The notes beneath the pieces are model-generated. The model searched no databases, was not told the origin of the DNA, and saw only the letters and a program-made list of their open reading frames with translations. Shown here one piece after another: positions 26,161 to 34,817 of a stretch of DNA of 64,000 nt. The DNA comes from Nocardia brasiliensis ATCC 700358. GTDB lineage: Bacteria; Actinomycetota; Actinomycetes; Mycobacteriales; Mycobacteriaceae. Positions within the stretch are counted from its first letter, which is position 1, and the number at the start of each line of letters is the position of its first letter. The stretch lies in contig NC_018681.1 of the NCBI RefSeq assembly GCF_000250675.2, positions 5,704,001 through 5,768,000 of the forward strand, in the 5' to 3' direction. The position numbers and the translations under genes were made by a program.

Positions 26161-26511
26161 AACAACGAACGTTCGGTGCAAGGGCGCGGGCATCACCTCC
26201 GGCATAACCGGCGGCTATCTCGCTCACCCCCGACCACTCCGCACGCACCGTCACCGACGGTGTATCGAAATCGGTTGTGGGGCCGTCGGCTTCGTACTGA
26301 GTCGCCGCCGGTCTCGATTGTCACAATCTCGGCCAGAGTCGATGCGCCCAGCAGCGCGGCCCACTGCGCGCGGCGGGTCGGTCGCAGGCTGAGTCTCTCC
26401 CACTGCCCTGAGGCGATCGTCGGGGCTTCTCGCCGCCAGAACGCCACCCAGTACCCGTTCATCGCCTCCGCCGAGAACTGGCTCGGGTCGCGGCGCTGAT
26501 GCAGGTATGAC
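26161..26511. other. Intergenic, nothing recognised
   Basis: About 350 bases. A short minus-strand frame at 26193-26462 begins MNGYWVAFWRREAPT but lacks clear homologous features and has no supported start. I do not call it. Confidence 0.3.
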
Positions 26512-26730
26512 GTGCTCCTGGCACCCGACCATCTCGGCAGGAACTACGGCGCTGTGCGGATCCACCGGTCCGGCCCGACGAACGAGTTCCGGAGAGGTTT
26601 GGAGGTGGTCAGCGAAGCCTTGTTCGAGTGTCTCGAGGTGGAGGATGCGGTGGCAGAGACGACCACTCCAGGGGCGAGTCGGCCGATTCGTCGGATGGTG
26701 GCGCCGCTCGCAGCGACCTCAGCCAAATGA
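26512..26730 (+). CDS. Small hypothetical protein
   Basis: A GTG-started 72-residue frame with strong GC-rich third positions (VLLAPDHLGRNYGAVRIHRS, then EFRRGLEVVSEALFECLEVE). It has no family that I recognise. The codons just before it (CRYD) also look coding, back to a TGA, so it may be the remnant of a longer gene. Confidence 0.3.
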   Translation: MLLAPDHLGRNYGAVRIHRSGPTNEFRRGLEVVSEALFECLEVEDAVAETTTPGASRPIRRMVAPLAATSAK

Positions 26731-27012
26731 CTACTCATTGGGGTTGACGATCTAAGACCACCGCGAGTCGTTTCCACCCTCGTGGCCGTCGGCAAGGTGA
26801 ACGCCTCGTCGTGTCGTTCGGTTGACCGACTGCGCCGGCGGTTGTGCGTTATTACATTGGTTATGGCAATTGGAGGTCGGGCTGCGACGGACATGCCCGT
26901 GGTGGCCGGTCTTCCGGTGCCCCACCGCAGGCGGCGCACTGCCGTGCAGCCTGTATCTCATCTGGGCGCCGGCGAGATTCTGAGACAATCGCGGAAATAG
27001 AATGGAGCGTCG
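26731..27012. other. Intergenic, lower GC
   Basis: About 280 bases; the part near 26845-26880 is AT-richer than neighbours and may be the promoter for the 66-residue gene downstream. Confidence 0.3.
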
Positions 27013-27213
27013 ATGTCTGGCTGGAATCCGAAAGTCCGGAAAATAGCATGGGACATGATGAGTCCAGAACGTCGGAGGGAGTTCCTCCTCGAAGAACAAG
27101 AAGAGGAAGCCCGTCAGGCATGCCGAGATGCCTTGCCGGCCATGAGCCCAGAGGATCGGGCGTACTGGCAGCAGCGTCTTGCTGAAGGAACAGTCAAGTC
27201 CTGGTCGCAGTAG
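27013..27213 (+). CDS. Small charged hypothetical protein
   Basis: A 66-residue protein rich in Glu and Arg (MSPERRREFLLEEQEEEARQ, MSPEDRAYWQQRLAEG), predicted to be two helices. It has an ATG with a plausible GGAGCG site. No family is recognised. Small charged proteins of this kind occur as regulators or immunity proteins, but nothing here proves it. Confidence 0.45.
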   Translation: MSGWNPKVRKIAWDMMSPERRREFLLEEQEEEARQACRDALPAMSPEDRAYWQQRLAEGTVKSWSQ

Positions 27214-27852
27214 CGTCGCCTACGACGAAACCACCTGGCCCCCAGATCAACTCAGTCGATGACGCGAATCTGGACCAGACGAAGCCAGTATATCGGCACA
27301 CTGAAACGGCCCGGTCCTCTCGAGTATTACTGGCGCGTGGCCAGGCCGTGAAAACTCGGTCCTTTGGTCGGGGCGCCGAGTCTGCTTGGTCCGGGCCGAA
27401 GTTGGCCGGTGCGTACTCGGCCCCGCCCGTGATGTGGTTACGCTGCGCGGCTGGCCGCCGTACTTCCCGAGCAGGCGCCGCCGGGCCCTCTTGCTTCGCC
27501 GCGGCCGGCCCCTTGCACTGGCACCCCGCCGTCTCTTGTGGTGGGTTTCGGGCTGTTGGCTTGGTCGATGCCGGCAGTGCCTGCGATTCAGGGGCTCTCG
27601 CCGTGGGCGGTGCTCGCCCGGGTCGTTCTGGTTGCGGGTCCGGTGGCCGCGGCGGGATGGTGTTTCACCCGGTGTGGCCCGCCGGGTGGCGACGGCGAGC
27701 CGTGTCAGCGTCGTCGACGCGGACCGGGGACGCGATGCGACGCCGACCATGGCGATGTGACCGCCTTCGACCGCTGGGGGTCAGGGTTCCTGGCCCTGTG
27801 CGACCGGTCCGGCGAAACACCGGACGGACGAGCTCGTGCTTGCGGCCGCCGC
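27214..27852. other. Gap with a membrane-protein fragment
   Basis: About 640 bases. One plus-strand frame around 27535-27680 reads VVGFGLLAWSMPAVPAIQGL, then WAVLARVVLVAGPVAAAGW, like two membrane helices, but has no start and turns into non-coding sequence. It looks like a remnant. No other gene is supported. Confidence 0.3.
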
Positions 27853-28998
27853 TCAATCCTGTCGGGTGAGGGTTTCGAGCAGGCGCTGGACGCCGTTGTC
27901 GCTGGAGAGGTGCTCTAGGAGTTCGACACCTTCGGCTGCCGCCTTCGCGCTGCGCGGAAACATGGTCCGCTCGTGCTTGCGCAGCGCGGCCTCGACATCA
28001 TCAGGGTGTGTGGCCAAGGCTTTGCCGAGTTCGGCACCATCGAGCATGGCCAGGTTGGCGCCTTCGCCGTTCGCGATCGACAGGTGGGCGGCGTCGCCGA
28101 TCAACGTCACTCCCGGCACCCGTTCCCAGCGATGCTCGATCGGCAGCGTGTAGAGCGGCCGAAAGACCGGTTCAGCGTCACCGTCGGTGATCAACGCCGT
28201 GAGTTCCGAAGCCCAGTCGTCGAATTCCCGCGCGATTCGCGCGGTGGCCGCAGCGACATCGGTGAAATCGATGGCGGCGAACCAGTCCAGCGGCTTGGCG
28301 AGCTGTGCATACGTGCGCAAAGTGCCGCCTTTCTCCCGATGGGCGTGGATCCCCTTGCCCGGTGCCGGCGCCGTCATCGTCCCGCCGCCGACCAGCTTCG
28401 CGGCGGCCGGATGCCGGGTGTCGGCGTCCGACATCACGGTTTCGACGTACGCCACACCCACGTATTCCGGTGTGGCACAAGACAATAGCGGCCGGACTCG
28501 GGACCACGCGCCGTCCGCGCCGACCAGCACATCGGTGACGATGCTGCGGCCGTCGTCGAAGGTCACCTCGTGCTTGCCCGCACCGAGAGCGCGGGTGCCG
28601 CTGACTTTGCGGCCCCACTGGACGGTGTGGTCCGCAAGCGCGTCGAGCAGCATCTGACGTAACTCACCGCGTTGCACTTCGGGACGGCCACCCGTGCCGT
28701 CGTCGGGCAGGTCGACCAGGACGTTCCCGTGCTTGTCGAGCACTCGGACCGCCTGACGGCCCTCTAGAACAAGTGCACGGAACTCCTTCGACAAGGCAGC
28801 CGCTTCGACCGCGAGCTGTCCGTTGTAGCTGTGGATGTCGAGCAGCCCGCCCTGCGCGCGCGCCTTCGGTGAGAGTTCGGCCTCGTACACCGTGGCCGGT
28901 ATGCCGTGCAGGTGCAGCACGCGGGCCAGCGTTAATCCGCCGAGTCCGGCACCGATGACGGTGACGGGAGTGTGGTGCAGGTCGGGTGTCTGTGCCAT
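27853..28998 (-). CDS. FAD-dependent monooxygenase (TetX/PHBH-like)
   Basis: A 381-residue flavoprotein. It has the N-terminal FAD dinucleotide motif VTVIGAGLGGLTLARVLHLHG, the DG motif region (VLVGADGAWSRVRPLL), and the second FAD site LIGDAAHLSIANGEGANLAM. Such enzymes hydroxylate aromatic or polyketide compounds using NAD(P)H and O2; TetX-like members also inactivate tetracyclines. ATG 28998 was chosen because the FAD motif begins 12 residues later; a longer frame to 29466 is not coding-like. Its substrate is unknown. It is alone on the minus strand; a broken relative lies at 29610. Confidence 0.85.
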   Translation of the reverse strand: MAQTPDLHHTPVTVIGAGLGGLTLARVLHLHGIPATVYEAELSPKARAQGGLLDIHSYNGQLAVEAAALSKEFRALVLEGRQAVRVLDKHGNVLVDLPDDGTGGRPEVQRGELRQMLLDALADHTVQWGRKVSGTRALGAGKHEVTFDDGRSIVTDVLVGADGAWSRVRPLLSCATPEYVGVAYVETVMSDADTRHPAAAKLVGGGTMTAPAPGKGIHAHREKGGTLRTYAQLAKPLDWFAAIDFTDVAAATARIAREFDDWASELTALITDGDAEPVFRPLYTLPIEHRWERVPGVTLIGDAAHLSIANGEGANLAMLDGAELGKALATHPDDVEAALRKHERTMFPRSAKAAAEGVELLEHLSSDNGVQRLLETLTRQD

Positions 28999-29197
28999 GC
29001 CTCGACTCTGCGAGTGCTCGATTGCACGGATCTTGCGCATACCTTGCATGTACTTGCACCGCAAGGCTATTGGTGTGCGCCACCGCGGACGCGGGCTGAA
29101 TGGTCGGCCGGCTGAGCCGCGAGTACTCGACGGGCACTTGGTTTCGACAATTGGTGTGCGGTAGGCATCTGGAAGACCAAGAGCCCCGCCCGGCTCG

Positions 29198-29422
29198 TCA
29201 TACCCGGTCGACGTCGCACCGGATGACGGTGCCACCCTCCTTCTCGATGTAGCGGTAGATGGTTTCTTTTGCCTCAGGCGCCGATTGTTCGAGGGTGCCA
29301 CCACTCCGGACGAACAGGTCCCAGGTGTCCGTCCTCCCGTCCGGCAGACTGTAGGCACACTCCACATACGCGCCGGTCCCGTCCGGGTCGGCCACCGCGA
29401 TACCGCTCGCACCGGCGAGCAT
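29198..29422 (-). CDS. Small hypothetical protein
   Basis: A 74-residue frame: GIAVADPDGTGAYVECAYSL, PDGRTDTWDLFVRSGG, TIYRYIEKEGGTVIRCDVDR. The alternating beta strands suggest a compact domain. No family is recognised. It may be the 3' part of a longer gene, because the region upstream is short of supported coding sequence. Confidence 0.4.
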   Translation of the reverse strand: MLAGASGIAVADPDGTGAYVECAYSLPDGRTDTWDLFVRSGGTLEQSAPEAKETIYRYIEKEGGTVIRCDVDRV

Positions 29423-29609
29423 GGATCCCAGAGCAATTCGAACACGGATTTACGGACGAACGACATCGAATCCGCTGAATTTCTATAGTTCGGCGACGGC
29501 TATCCGGCCGCGGGCCGCGCCTACATGAATTATTTGCAGTGCCTATCCTGATGTGCCGATCTGATGTCGGACGGCCCGAACCAAAGCCTAGTGAGCGTGA
29601 CTGTTTCGC

Positions 29610-30119
29610 ATGCTCTGGATCGGGCAGTTCGATGTGGAACACGCGCTGCGCGAGCGGTTCCGCGAACTGGGCGGTGCGGTGGAGTACGCCACGGAAGCCG
29701 TTGGCCTGGTGCAGGATTCGGATCGTGTCACGGTGACCGTACGGGCCGCAGCCGGTGCGCGCACGATCACGGCACGCTATGTCGTCGGCACCGACGGCGG
29801 CAAGAGCACGACCCGTCACCTGATCGGTCTCCCGCTGGAGGGCGAGACCCGCGAGGAGGAACGCTGGTACCTCGGCGATGTCACCGTCGACGGCTTGCCG
29901 CGTGACCGCACCCACGTCTGGACCTCCAGCGCCGGAAAGCTGAACCTCACACCGGTGACCGCGCCCCGGACATCACCGGCCTGCACGGCCCCCGCGGCGC
30001 TGTCGACCTGTTCGACCTCACCCGTGGTCCGCAGTGGACCCTGCTGGCCTTCGACATCGACGCGGCGACCACGGATTCCAGCCCTCGAACACATCGCGCC
30101 ACCAGGCGGATGCCCATGA
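29610..30119 (+). pseudogene. Broken FAD-dependent monooxygenase (PHBH family)
   Basis: The frame reads DVEHALRERFRELGGAVEYA, TARYVVGTDGGKSTTRHLIG and EERWYLGDVTVDGLPRDRTH, which are recognisable parts of a PHBH-type hydroxylase (the DG motif is VGTDGGKS). The FAD-binding N-terminus is missing. Near 29955 the reading frame shifts; the continuation (GLHGPRGAVDLFDL, then AFDIDAAT) is in another frame. The product would be inactive. The following 280 bases hold no gene. Confidence 0.6.
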
Positions 30120-30400
30120 ATGTATCTCTCCCACAACGAGGTTCGGAAGCGGCGGTATGCCGTCCGCCTCGCCGACGACGGGGGGATCCCCGGTTCGCCG
30201 ACGGGATCCTCAGCGCAGGAAGAAGAAATTCGTGTCGCGCATCGTAACGGGGGAACTGGATCCGTCCCTGCGAATTTCGTGCCGGATCACGCGGCGGTCC
30301 CGCCCTGGCGGATTCCTTCCTGCGCCAGGGCGAGCCTGCTGTCCAGGTCAGGTCCACCACGCGGGCGGCAACCCCGGCGAGCCACCGTCCGAAGGTCCGG

Positions 30401-31840
30401 CTAGCGCGGTCCGACGCGCGGTTTTGTGCCCGGCTCCTGCGCTGGTTCGGACTGCGGATCGGCAGGGATTCCGGGCAGGGGCAGTTTGTCGGTCGCGTCG
30501 GCGCGGGTCACCTCGGCGTCGACGCCGGGGAACGTGGTCGGTGTCATCGCGGGCGGCTGGGTCAGGCGTAAGGCGGAGGTGAGATCGCCGAACGTCTTGC
30601 GCCGCCAGCCGGAAATGTTCGGTTCTCGCACGCCGGTGAACCATTCGAGGAACCGCAGGCACGAGGTGTGATCGAAACGTTCGGTGGCGACCCAGCCACC
30701 GGCGGTCCACGGGGAAACCAGAATGGTCGGCACCCGGTATCCGCCGCCGATCGGCGCGCCGTCGACGAATTCGTCCTTCTCATTTTTCGGCGGCAGCGGG
30801 GGGACTACATGGTCGAAGAGGCCGTCATTTTCGTCGTAGGTGAGGATGAAAACGGTTTTGGCCCAAAGCTGCGGGTTGGCGGCGAGGGCGTTGATACGGT
30901 CGGCGATGAACTCGGCACCGTCCGCGGGGCGGTGATCGGGGTGCTCGCAAGCTGCGGCGTTGGGCAGAATCCACGAGACCGCGGGAAGGTTTCCCTCGCG
31001 CGCGTCGCGCTCGAACTGCCCGATCGGCGCGGTGGCGATCCCCTTGGTGTAAAGCGGCGAATCCGTGGGCAGTCCGCGGAATTGGGCGAACTGCTCGAGC
31101 ATGTTCAGCCCGTAGTCATCTATTTCGTTGTAGACCTTCCAGCTCACCCCGGCCTGCTCGAGCCGCTCCGGATACGTGGTCCAGGTGAAGCCGCCCGCGG
31201 GCGTCTTGTTGCGAATGAGCGGGCCACCGTGTCGACCGGCAGGGTCGATGGTCCCCGTCATCCACATCATGCGGTTGGGCCAGGTGGGACCGAGCACCGA
31301 GCAATGGTAGGCGTCGCACACGGTGAACGCGTCGGCCAGCGCGAAGTGGAACGGGATATCGGCGCGCTCGTAATAACCCATCACATACGGGCCGTTCTTG
31401 CCGTCGGCTTTACGATGCGCGGGCAGCCATTTGTCCATTTTGCCGCCGTTCAACGCCTCATGTTGCACGCTCCATGCGTGCGAGGTGGACGGAATCTTCT
31501 GCACACTGTTGCGGTAGGTGTCCAGATGGAACGGCAGCGTGTAGCCGTCGGGATTCTGCGGGTCGGGTTGCTTGAATACCGAGGTGCCGTCCGGAAAACG
31601 CAGCGCCTCGGGATCGGAGAAACCGCGCACTCCGGGCATCGTCCCGAAGTAGTGGTCGAACGAGCGATTCTCCTGCATCAGCAGCACCACATGCTCGATC
31701 GGCCGGGGTGTCACCGGGTCGGCCAGCACTCGCTGCACATTCGGCGGCATGGCCGCGAACGCCGCCGCCAACGCGGCACCTCCGAGGAGTCGACGCCGTG
31801 TGAAACCCCTTGCGGCCGTGTCCGATTCGTCCACAATCAT
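30401..31840 (-). CDS. Phospholipase C-type phosphoesterase, TAT-exported
   Basis: A 479-residue enzyme of the bacterial phospholipase C / acid phosphatase superfamily. A twin-arginine signal (FTRRRLLGG then a hydrophobic stretch with AAFAAMPPN) marks export in folded form. The active-site signature HVVLLMQENRSFDHYFGTM follows, then SVLGPTWPNRMMWMTGT, LTYDENDGLFDHVVPP and the C-terminal RFDHTSCLRFLEWFTG. These enzymes cut phosphatidylcholine or other phosphoesters outside the membrane and are virulence-associated in mycobacteria and Nocardia. The length is close to the family's usual 500 residues. It may supply phosphate from lipids. Confidence 0.9.
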   Translation of the reverse strand: MIVDESDTAARGFTRRRLLGGAALAAAFAAMPPNVQRVLADPVTPRPIEHVVLLMQENRSFDHYFGTMPGVRGFSDPEALRFPDGTSVFKQPDPQNPDGYTLPFHLDTYRNSVQKIPSTSHAWSVQHEALNGGKMDKWLPAHRKADGKNGPYVMGYYERADIPFHFALADAFTVCDAYHCSVLGPTWPNRMMWMTGTIDPAGRHGGPLIRNKTPAGGFTWTTYPERLEQAGVSWKVYNEIDDYGLNMLEQFAQFRGLPTDSPLYTKGIATAPIGQFERDAREGNLPAVSWILPNAAACEHPDHRPADGAEFIADRINALAANPQLWAKTVFILTYDENDGLFDHVVPPLPPKNEKDEFVDGAPIGGGYRVPTILVSPWTAGGWVATERFDHTSCLRFLEWFTGVREPNISGWRRKTFGDLTSALRLTQPPAMTPTTFPGVDAEVTRADATDKLPLPGIPADPQSEPAQEPGTKPRVGPR

Positions 31841-32074
31841 CCCCTTGACTCGTTCGAGCAGGCGATCGCACGCTACTGCGCCACGGTGAACGAATCGTTT
31901 CCATTCAGTAGCATCTTCGCTGCCTGCTCACATGGCGCGTTCACCCGCGGGTGGCGTGCATGTGGGATTCGCCGGTGAAACGAACCACGACGCGACCGAC
32001 GCGTCGTCGCCAGGCCCGGGCGGACGTCGGGCCGCAGTCGATGTGCGAATTCGACGGCTCGGGAGAGCGCCCGT

Positions 32075-32797
32075 TCAGTCGTGCCGGGATCGCAATGTGG
32101 TGGTGAACGTCATGCGGTCGCCACGGTAGAGCGATCGCCGGTGTTCGATGGGAATTCCGTTCTGGTCATACGAGATTCGGTTGAGCAGGAACATCGGAGT
32201 CCGGGCGTCGACGGTCAGCAGGGCGGCTTCGCGGGCATCGGGCAGCGTGGTGTCGATGCTGTCCTCGGTTCGTTCGAACTTTATGCCCCGCTCCATGATC
32301 GCGGCATAAAGCGAGCTGGTGTGATCGAAGTTGTCGAACATCCCGGGATAGCGCTCCGCCGGCAACTGGGTGGTTTCCAGGCCGACCCGGTAGCCGTCGG
32401 TAGTCAGGACACGCTCGAGTTGCGTGATCGGCGCTCCGACTTCGACATGGAGATGTCCGGCGAGTTCTTCGTCGGCGACCAGGTGGGTCCAGCCGACCAG
32501 GATGCGGCTGGCGCTGCGACCATCCGCCAGGGCGGCCTCGGTGTACGAGCCGATCATGAGCGGCTGCACCACCTTCGGGCTGGCGACGATCGTGGTGCGG
32601 CCACGGCGTTCGATGCGGCCTTGCAGGAGTACCGCCCGCAGCGCCTGGCGAACGGTTTCGCGGGAGACGTCGTAGCGTTCGGCGAGTTCACGCTCGGCCG
32701 GAAACGGGTCGCCAGCGGACATGCCGTCGAGCAGTTTCTCCAGTTTCGCGCGCAGCGCTTGATGTTTCAGCTCTCGGGGTTCGGTGCTCGCGGTCAC
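32075..32797 (-). CDS. GntR family regulator with UTRA domain
   Basis: A 240-residue GntR/HutC regulator. The N-terminal winged helix contains LAERYDVSRETVRQALRAV. The C-terminal UTRA ligand domain covers roughly residues 80-235. It is divergent from the phosphonate uptake operon, and two identical palindromes lie in the intergenic space, the first starting 18 bases before its start codon. I infer that it represses both itself and the phn genes and is released by a phosphonate-type or related ligand, as PhnF does. Confidence 0.9.
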   Translation of the reverse strand: MTASTEPRELKHQALRAKLEKLLDGMSAGDPFPAERELAERYDVSRETVRQALRAVLLQGRIERRGRTTIVASPKVVQPLMIGSYTEAALADGRSASRILVGWTHLVADEELAGHLHVEVGAPITQLERVLTTDGYRVGLETTQLPAERYPGMFDNFDHTSSLYAAIMERGIKFERTEDSIDTTLPDAREAALLTVDARTPMFLLNRISYDQNGIPIEHRRSLYRGDRMTFTTTLRSRHD

Positions 32798-32814
32798 GAG
32801 GCGACCCTATCAAA

Positions 32815-32832
32815 CCTTGGTATATACCAAGG
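32815..32832. promoter_or_regulatory. GntR operator candidate 1
   Basis: Perfect 18-bp palindrome CCTTGGTATATACCAAGG. GntR/HutC regulators bind GT-N-TA-N-AC cores; this one contains GGTATATACC. It is 17 bases before the regulator start, fitting autorepression. Confidence 0.8.
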
Positions 32833-32871
32833 TTCAGGAGTTGTTAACCCCTCCGACAGGCAAACAGCACT

Positions 32872-32889
32872 CCTTGGTATATACCAAGG
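32872..32889. promoter_or_regulatory. GntR operator candidate 2
   Basis: Second identical copy of the 18-bp palindrome, 57 bases (centre to centre) from the first and 141 bases before phnD. It probably controls the uptake operon. Confidence 0.8.
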
Positions 32890-33030
32890 ATCAGAGTTGG
32901 CGTCCATGACCGCCGCCGCCATCCGGACGCCGATACGACCTCCGAAAGTCGCTCTATTCCAATACATTTCGAACTGCTCGCTCTCAGCACGGCCGGGACG
33001 ATCGGCTCCGGCGAGAAAGACTGCGTCACA

Positions 33031-33999
33031 ATGAAAAACCGCTTTCGCCGCCATGCCGTGACCACTGCGGCCGTTCTGACCGGTCTGGCGCTGGTCGCGT
33101 CCGGCTGCTCCAGTACCGACCCCAACGCCCGCAACGCCAAAGGCTTCCCGGAAACCCTGACGCTCGCGGCCGTCCCGGCCGAAAACTCCGCCGACCTGAA
33201 GGCAAGCTACGCCCCCGTCGTCAAACTCTTGGAGCGGGAGACCGGATCGAAGGTCGAGTTCAAGCAGGCCTCGGACTACGCAGGCGTCATCGAAGGCATT
33301 ATCGCGGGCAACGTGGATCTGGCGTTCTTCGGCCCGTTCGCCTATGTGGTCGCCGGTCTCAACAAAGCCGAGATCACCCCGCTGGGCGCGGTCATCAAGG
33401 CCGCGGGCGCGAAACCCGGCTACCAGTCCTACGGATTGACCAAATCCGACAACGCCTCGATCAACGGACTGAAGGACTTCGCAGGCAAGAAGGTGTGTTT
33501 CGTCGATCCCAGCTCCACCTCTGGATATCTCTATCCGACCGCAGGGCTGATCGAAGCGAACGTCATCAAATCCGGTTCCGTGGCCGATATTTCGGCCGGT
33601 GTCACTCCCATCTACGCCGGGGCACACGACGCGTCGGCGCTTTCGATCGCGTCCGGCGCCTGTGACGCGGGATTCGCCTTCGACACCATGATCGACAAGA
33701 CCATGATCGACAAGGGCGATCTGCGGGCGGGACAGCTCAAGACCGTATGGAAGTCCGAGACCATTGCCGGGTCGGTCTTCGCCGCGAACAACGCCCTCGG
33801 CACCGAGGTGATCGAAAAGCTGAAAGCCGTCTTCACCACCGGACTCAACGCCGCCGACCTGAAGAGCAGCGGCATCTGCTCCGACGAATGCCGAATCACC
33901 GATGAACGCGCCTGGGGCGTGGTCCCCGCGACGGACGCCGATTACAACGGCGTGCGCAAGGTCTGCGAGATCACCGGCTCCAAGAAGTGCAAGAGCTGA
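33031..33999 (+). CDS. phnD: Phosphonate/phosphite ABC transporter substrate-binding lipoprotein
   Basis: A 322-residue PhnD-family binding protein. The signal peptide ends in a lipobox (VASGC, Cys26), so it is anchored at the outer face of the membrane. The binding core shows LDLAFFGPFAYVVAG-type sequence (IAGNVDLAFFGPFAYVV), the region that holds the phosphonate oxygens, and YKSYGL/SxS contacts in YQSYGLTKSDNA. It captures phosphonate, phosphite or related oxyanions for the PhnC/PhnE transporter encoded just downstream; the exact ligand is not visible. The gene is first in a four-gene operon. The start at 33031 follows a GCGAGAAAG-type site. Confidence 0.9.
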   Translation: MKNRFRRHAVTTAAVLTGLALVASGCSSTDPNARNAKGFPETLTLAAVPAENSADLKASYAPVVKLLERETGSKVEFKQASDYAGVIEGIIAGNVDLAFFGPFAYVVAGLNKAEITPLGAVIKAAGAKPGYQSYGLTKSDNASINGLKDFAGKKVCFVDPSSTSGYLYPTAGLIEANVIKSGSVADISAGVTPIYAGAHDASALSIASGACDAGFAFDTMIDKTMIDKGDLRAGQLKTVWKSETIAGSVFAANNALGTEVIEKLKAVFTTGLNAADLKSSGICSDECRITDERAWGVVPATDADYNGVRKVCEITGSKKCKS

Positions 34000-34001
34000 C
34001 G

Positions 34002-34817
34002 ATGCCTGTCGACAATCCCGTGGCCGGCGATGACCTCGTCATCGCCGCCCACGGCGTCAGCAAGCGCTTCGGCCCGACGCTCGCCCTGGACGAGGTATCG
34101 CTCGAGGTGCGGCGCAGCGAATTCGTCGTGCTGCTGGGGCTTTCGGGGTCCGGCAAATCGACCTTCCTGCGCTGCCTCAACGGCTTGCACCCGGTCACCT
34201 CGGGCACCATCACCGTCAACGGCACCTCGGTCGACCGCGCCGGGAGTGCCGAGTTGCGCCGACTGCGCCGCGAGGTCGGGTTCGTCTTCCAGCAGTTCAA
34301 TCTTGTCGGCCGGCTCAGCTGCCTGGAAAACGTGCTGATCGGCGGGCTGGGCTCGCTCACGATCCCGCGGTACGGCGCGTTGGCCTACCCCAAGCGCATG
34401 CGCGCCGCCGCGCGCGCCTACCTGGAACGAGTCGGTCTGGCCGAGTTCGCCGAACGACGAGCCGACACCCTGTCCGGCGGACAGCAACAACGCGTCGCGA
34501 TCGCTCGAACGCTCATGCAGCGACCCAGCATTCTGCTGGCCGACGAACCGGTCGCCTCCCTCGATCCCGAGAACGCCGGCATCGTCATGGACCTGCTGTT
34601 CCAGATCTGCGTCGAGGAGAAACTGACCGTGGTGTGCACCCTGCACCAGGTCGACCTCGCCTTGGGGTGGGCCCACCGGATCGTCGGGCTGCGGGGCGGG
34701 GCCAAGGTCATGGACCGCCCGACCGCGCAGATGTCACGCGAGGACGCCATGGAGATCTACCGGCGCGTCGACCCGGAATCCACCGAATACATTGCTACCT
34801 CAGCGGATTCGGCGTGA
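34002..34817 (+). CDS. phnC: Phosphonate ABC transporter ATP-binding protein
   Basis: A 271-residue ATPase. Walker A is LGLSGSGKST, the Q-loop is FVFQQFNLV, the ABC signature is LSGGQQQRVAIAR and Walker B is LLADEPVASLDP. It powers import with PhnE. It starts two bases after phnD (ATG at 34002); a GTG at 33987 inside phnD is also in frame but less likely. The 3' end overlaps the permease start by four bases (GTGA), indicating coupled translation. Confidence 0.9.
   Translation: MPVDNPVAGDDLVIAAHGVSKRFGPTLALDEVSLEVRRSEFVVLLGLSGSGKSTFLRCLNGLHPVTSGTITVNGTSVDRAGSAELRRLRREVGFVFQQFNLVGRLSCLENVLIGGLGSLTIPRYGALAYPKRMRAAARAYLERVGLAEFAERRADTLSGGQQQRVAIARTLMQRPSILLADEPVASLDPENAGIVMDLLFQICVEEKLTVVCTLHQVDLALGWAHRIVGLRGGAKVMDRPTAQMSREDAMEIYRRVDPESTEYIATSADSA

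Noticed and set aside
27348..27918. Overlapping plus-strand frames of about 125-170 residues
   Set aside because: They are Arg/Gly-rich, with only a short membrane-like stretch and no start; treated as a remnant, not a gene.
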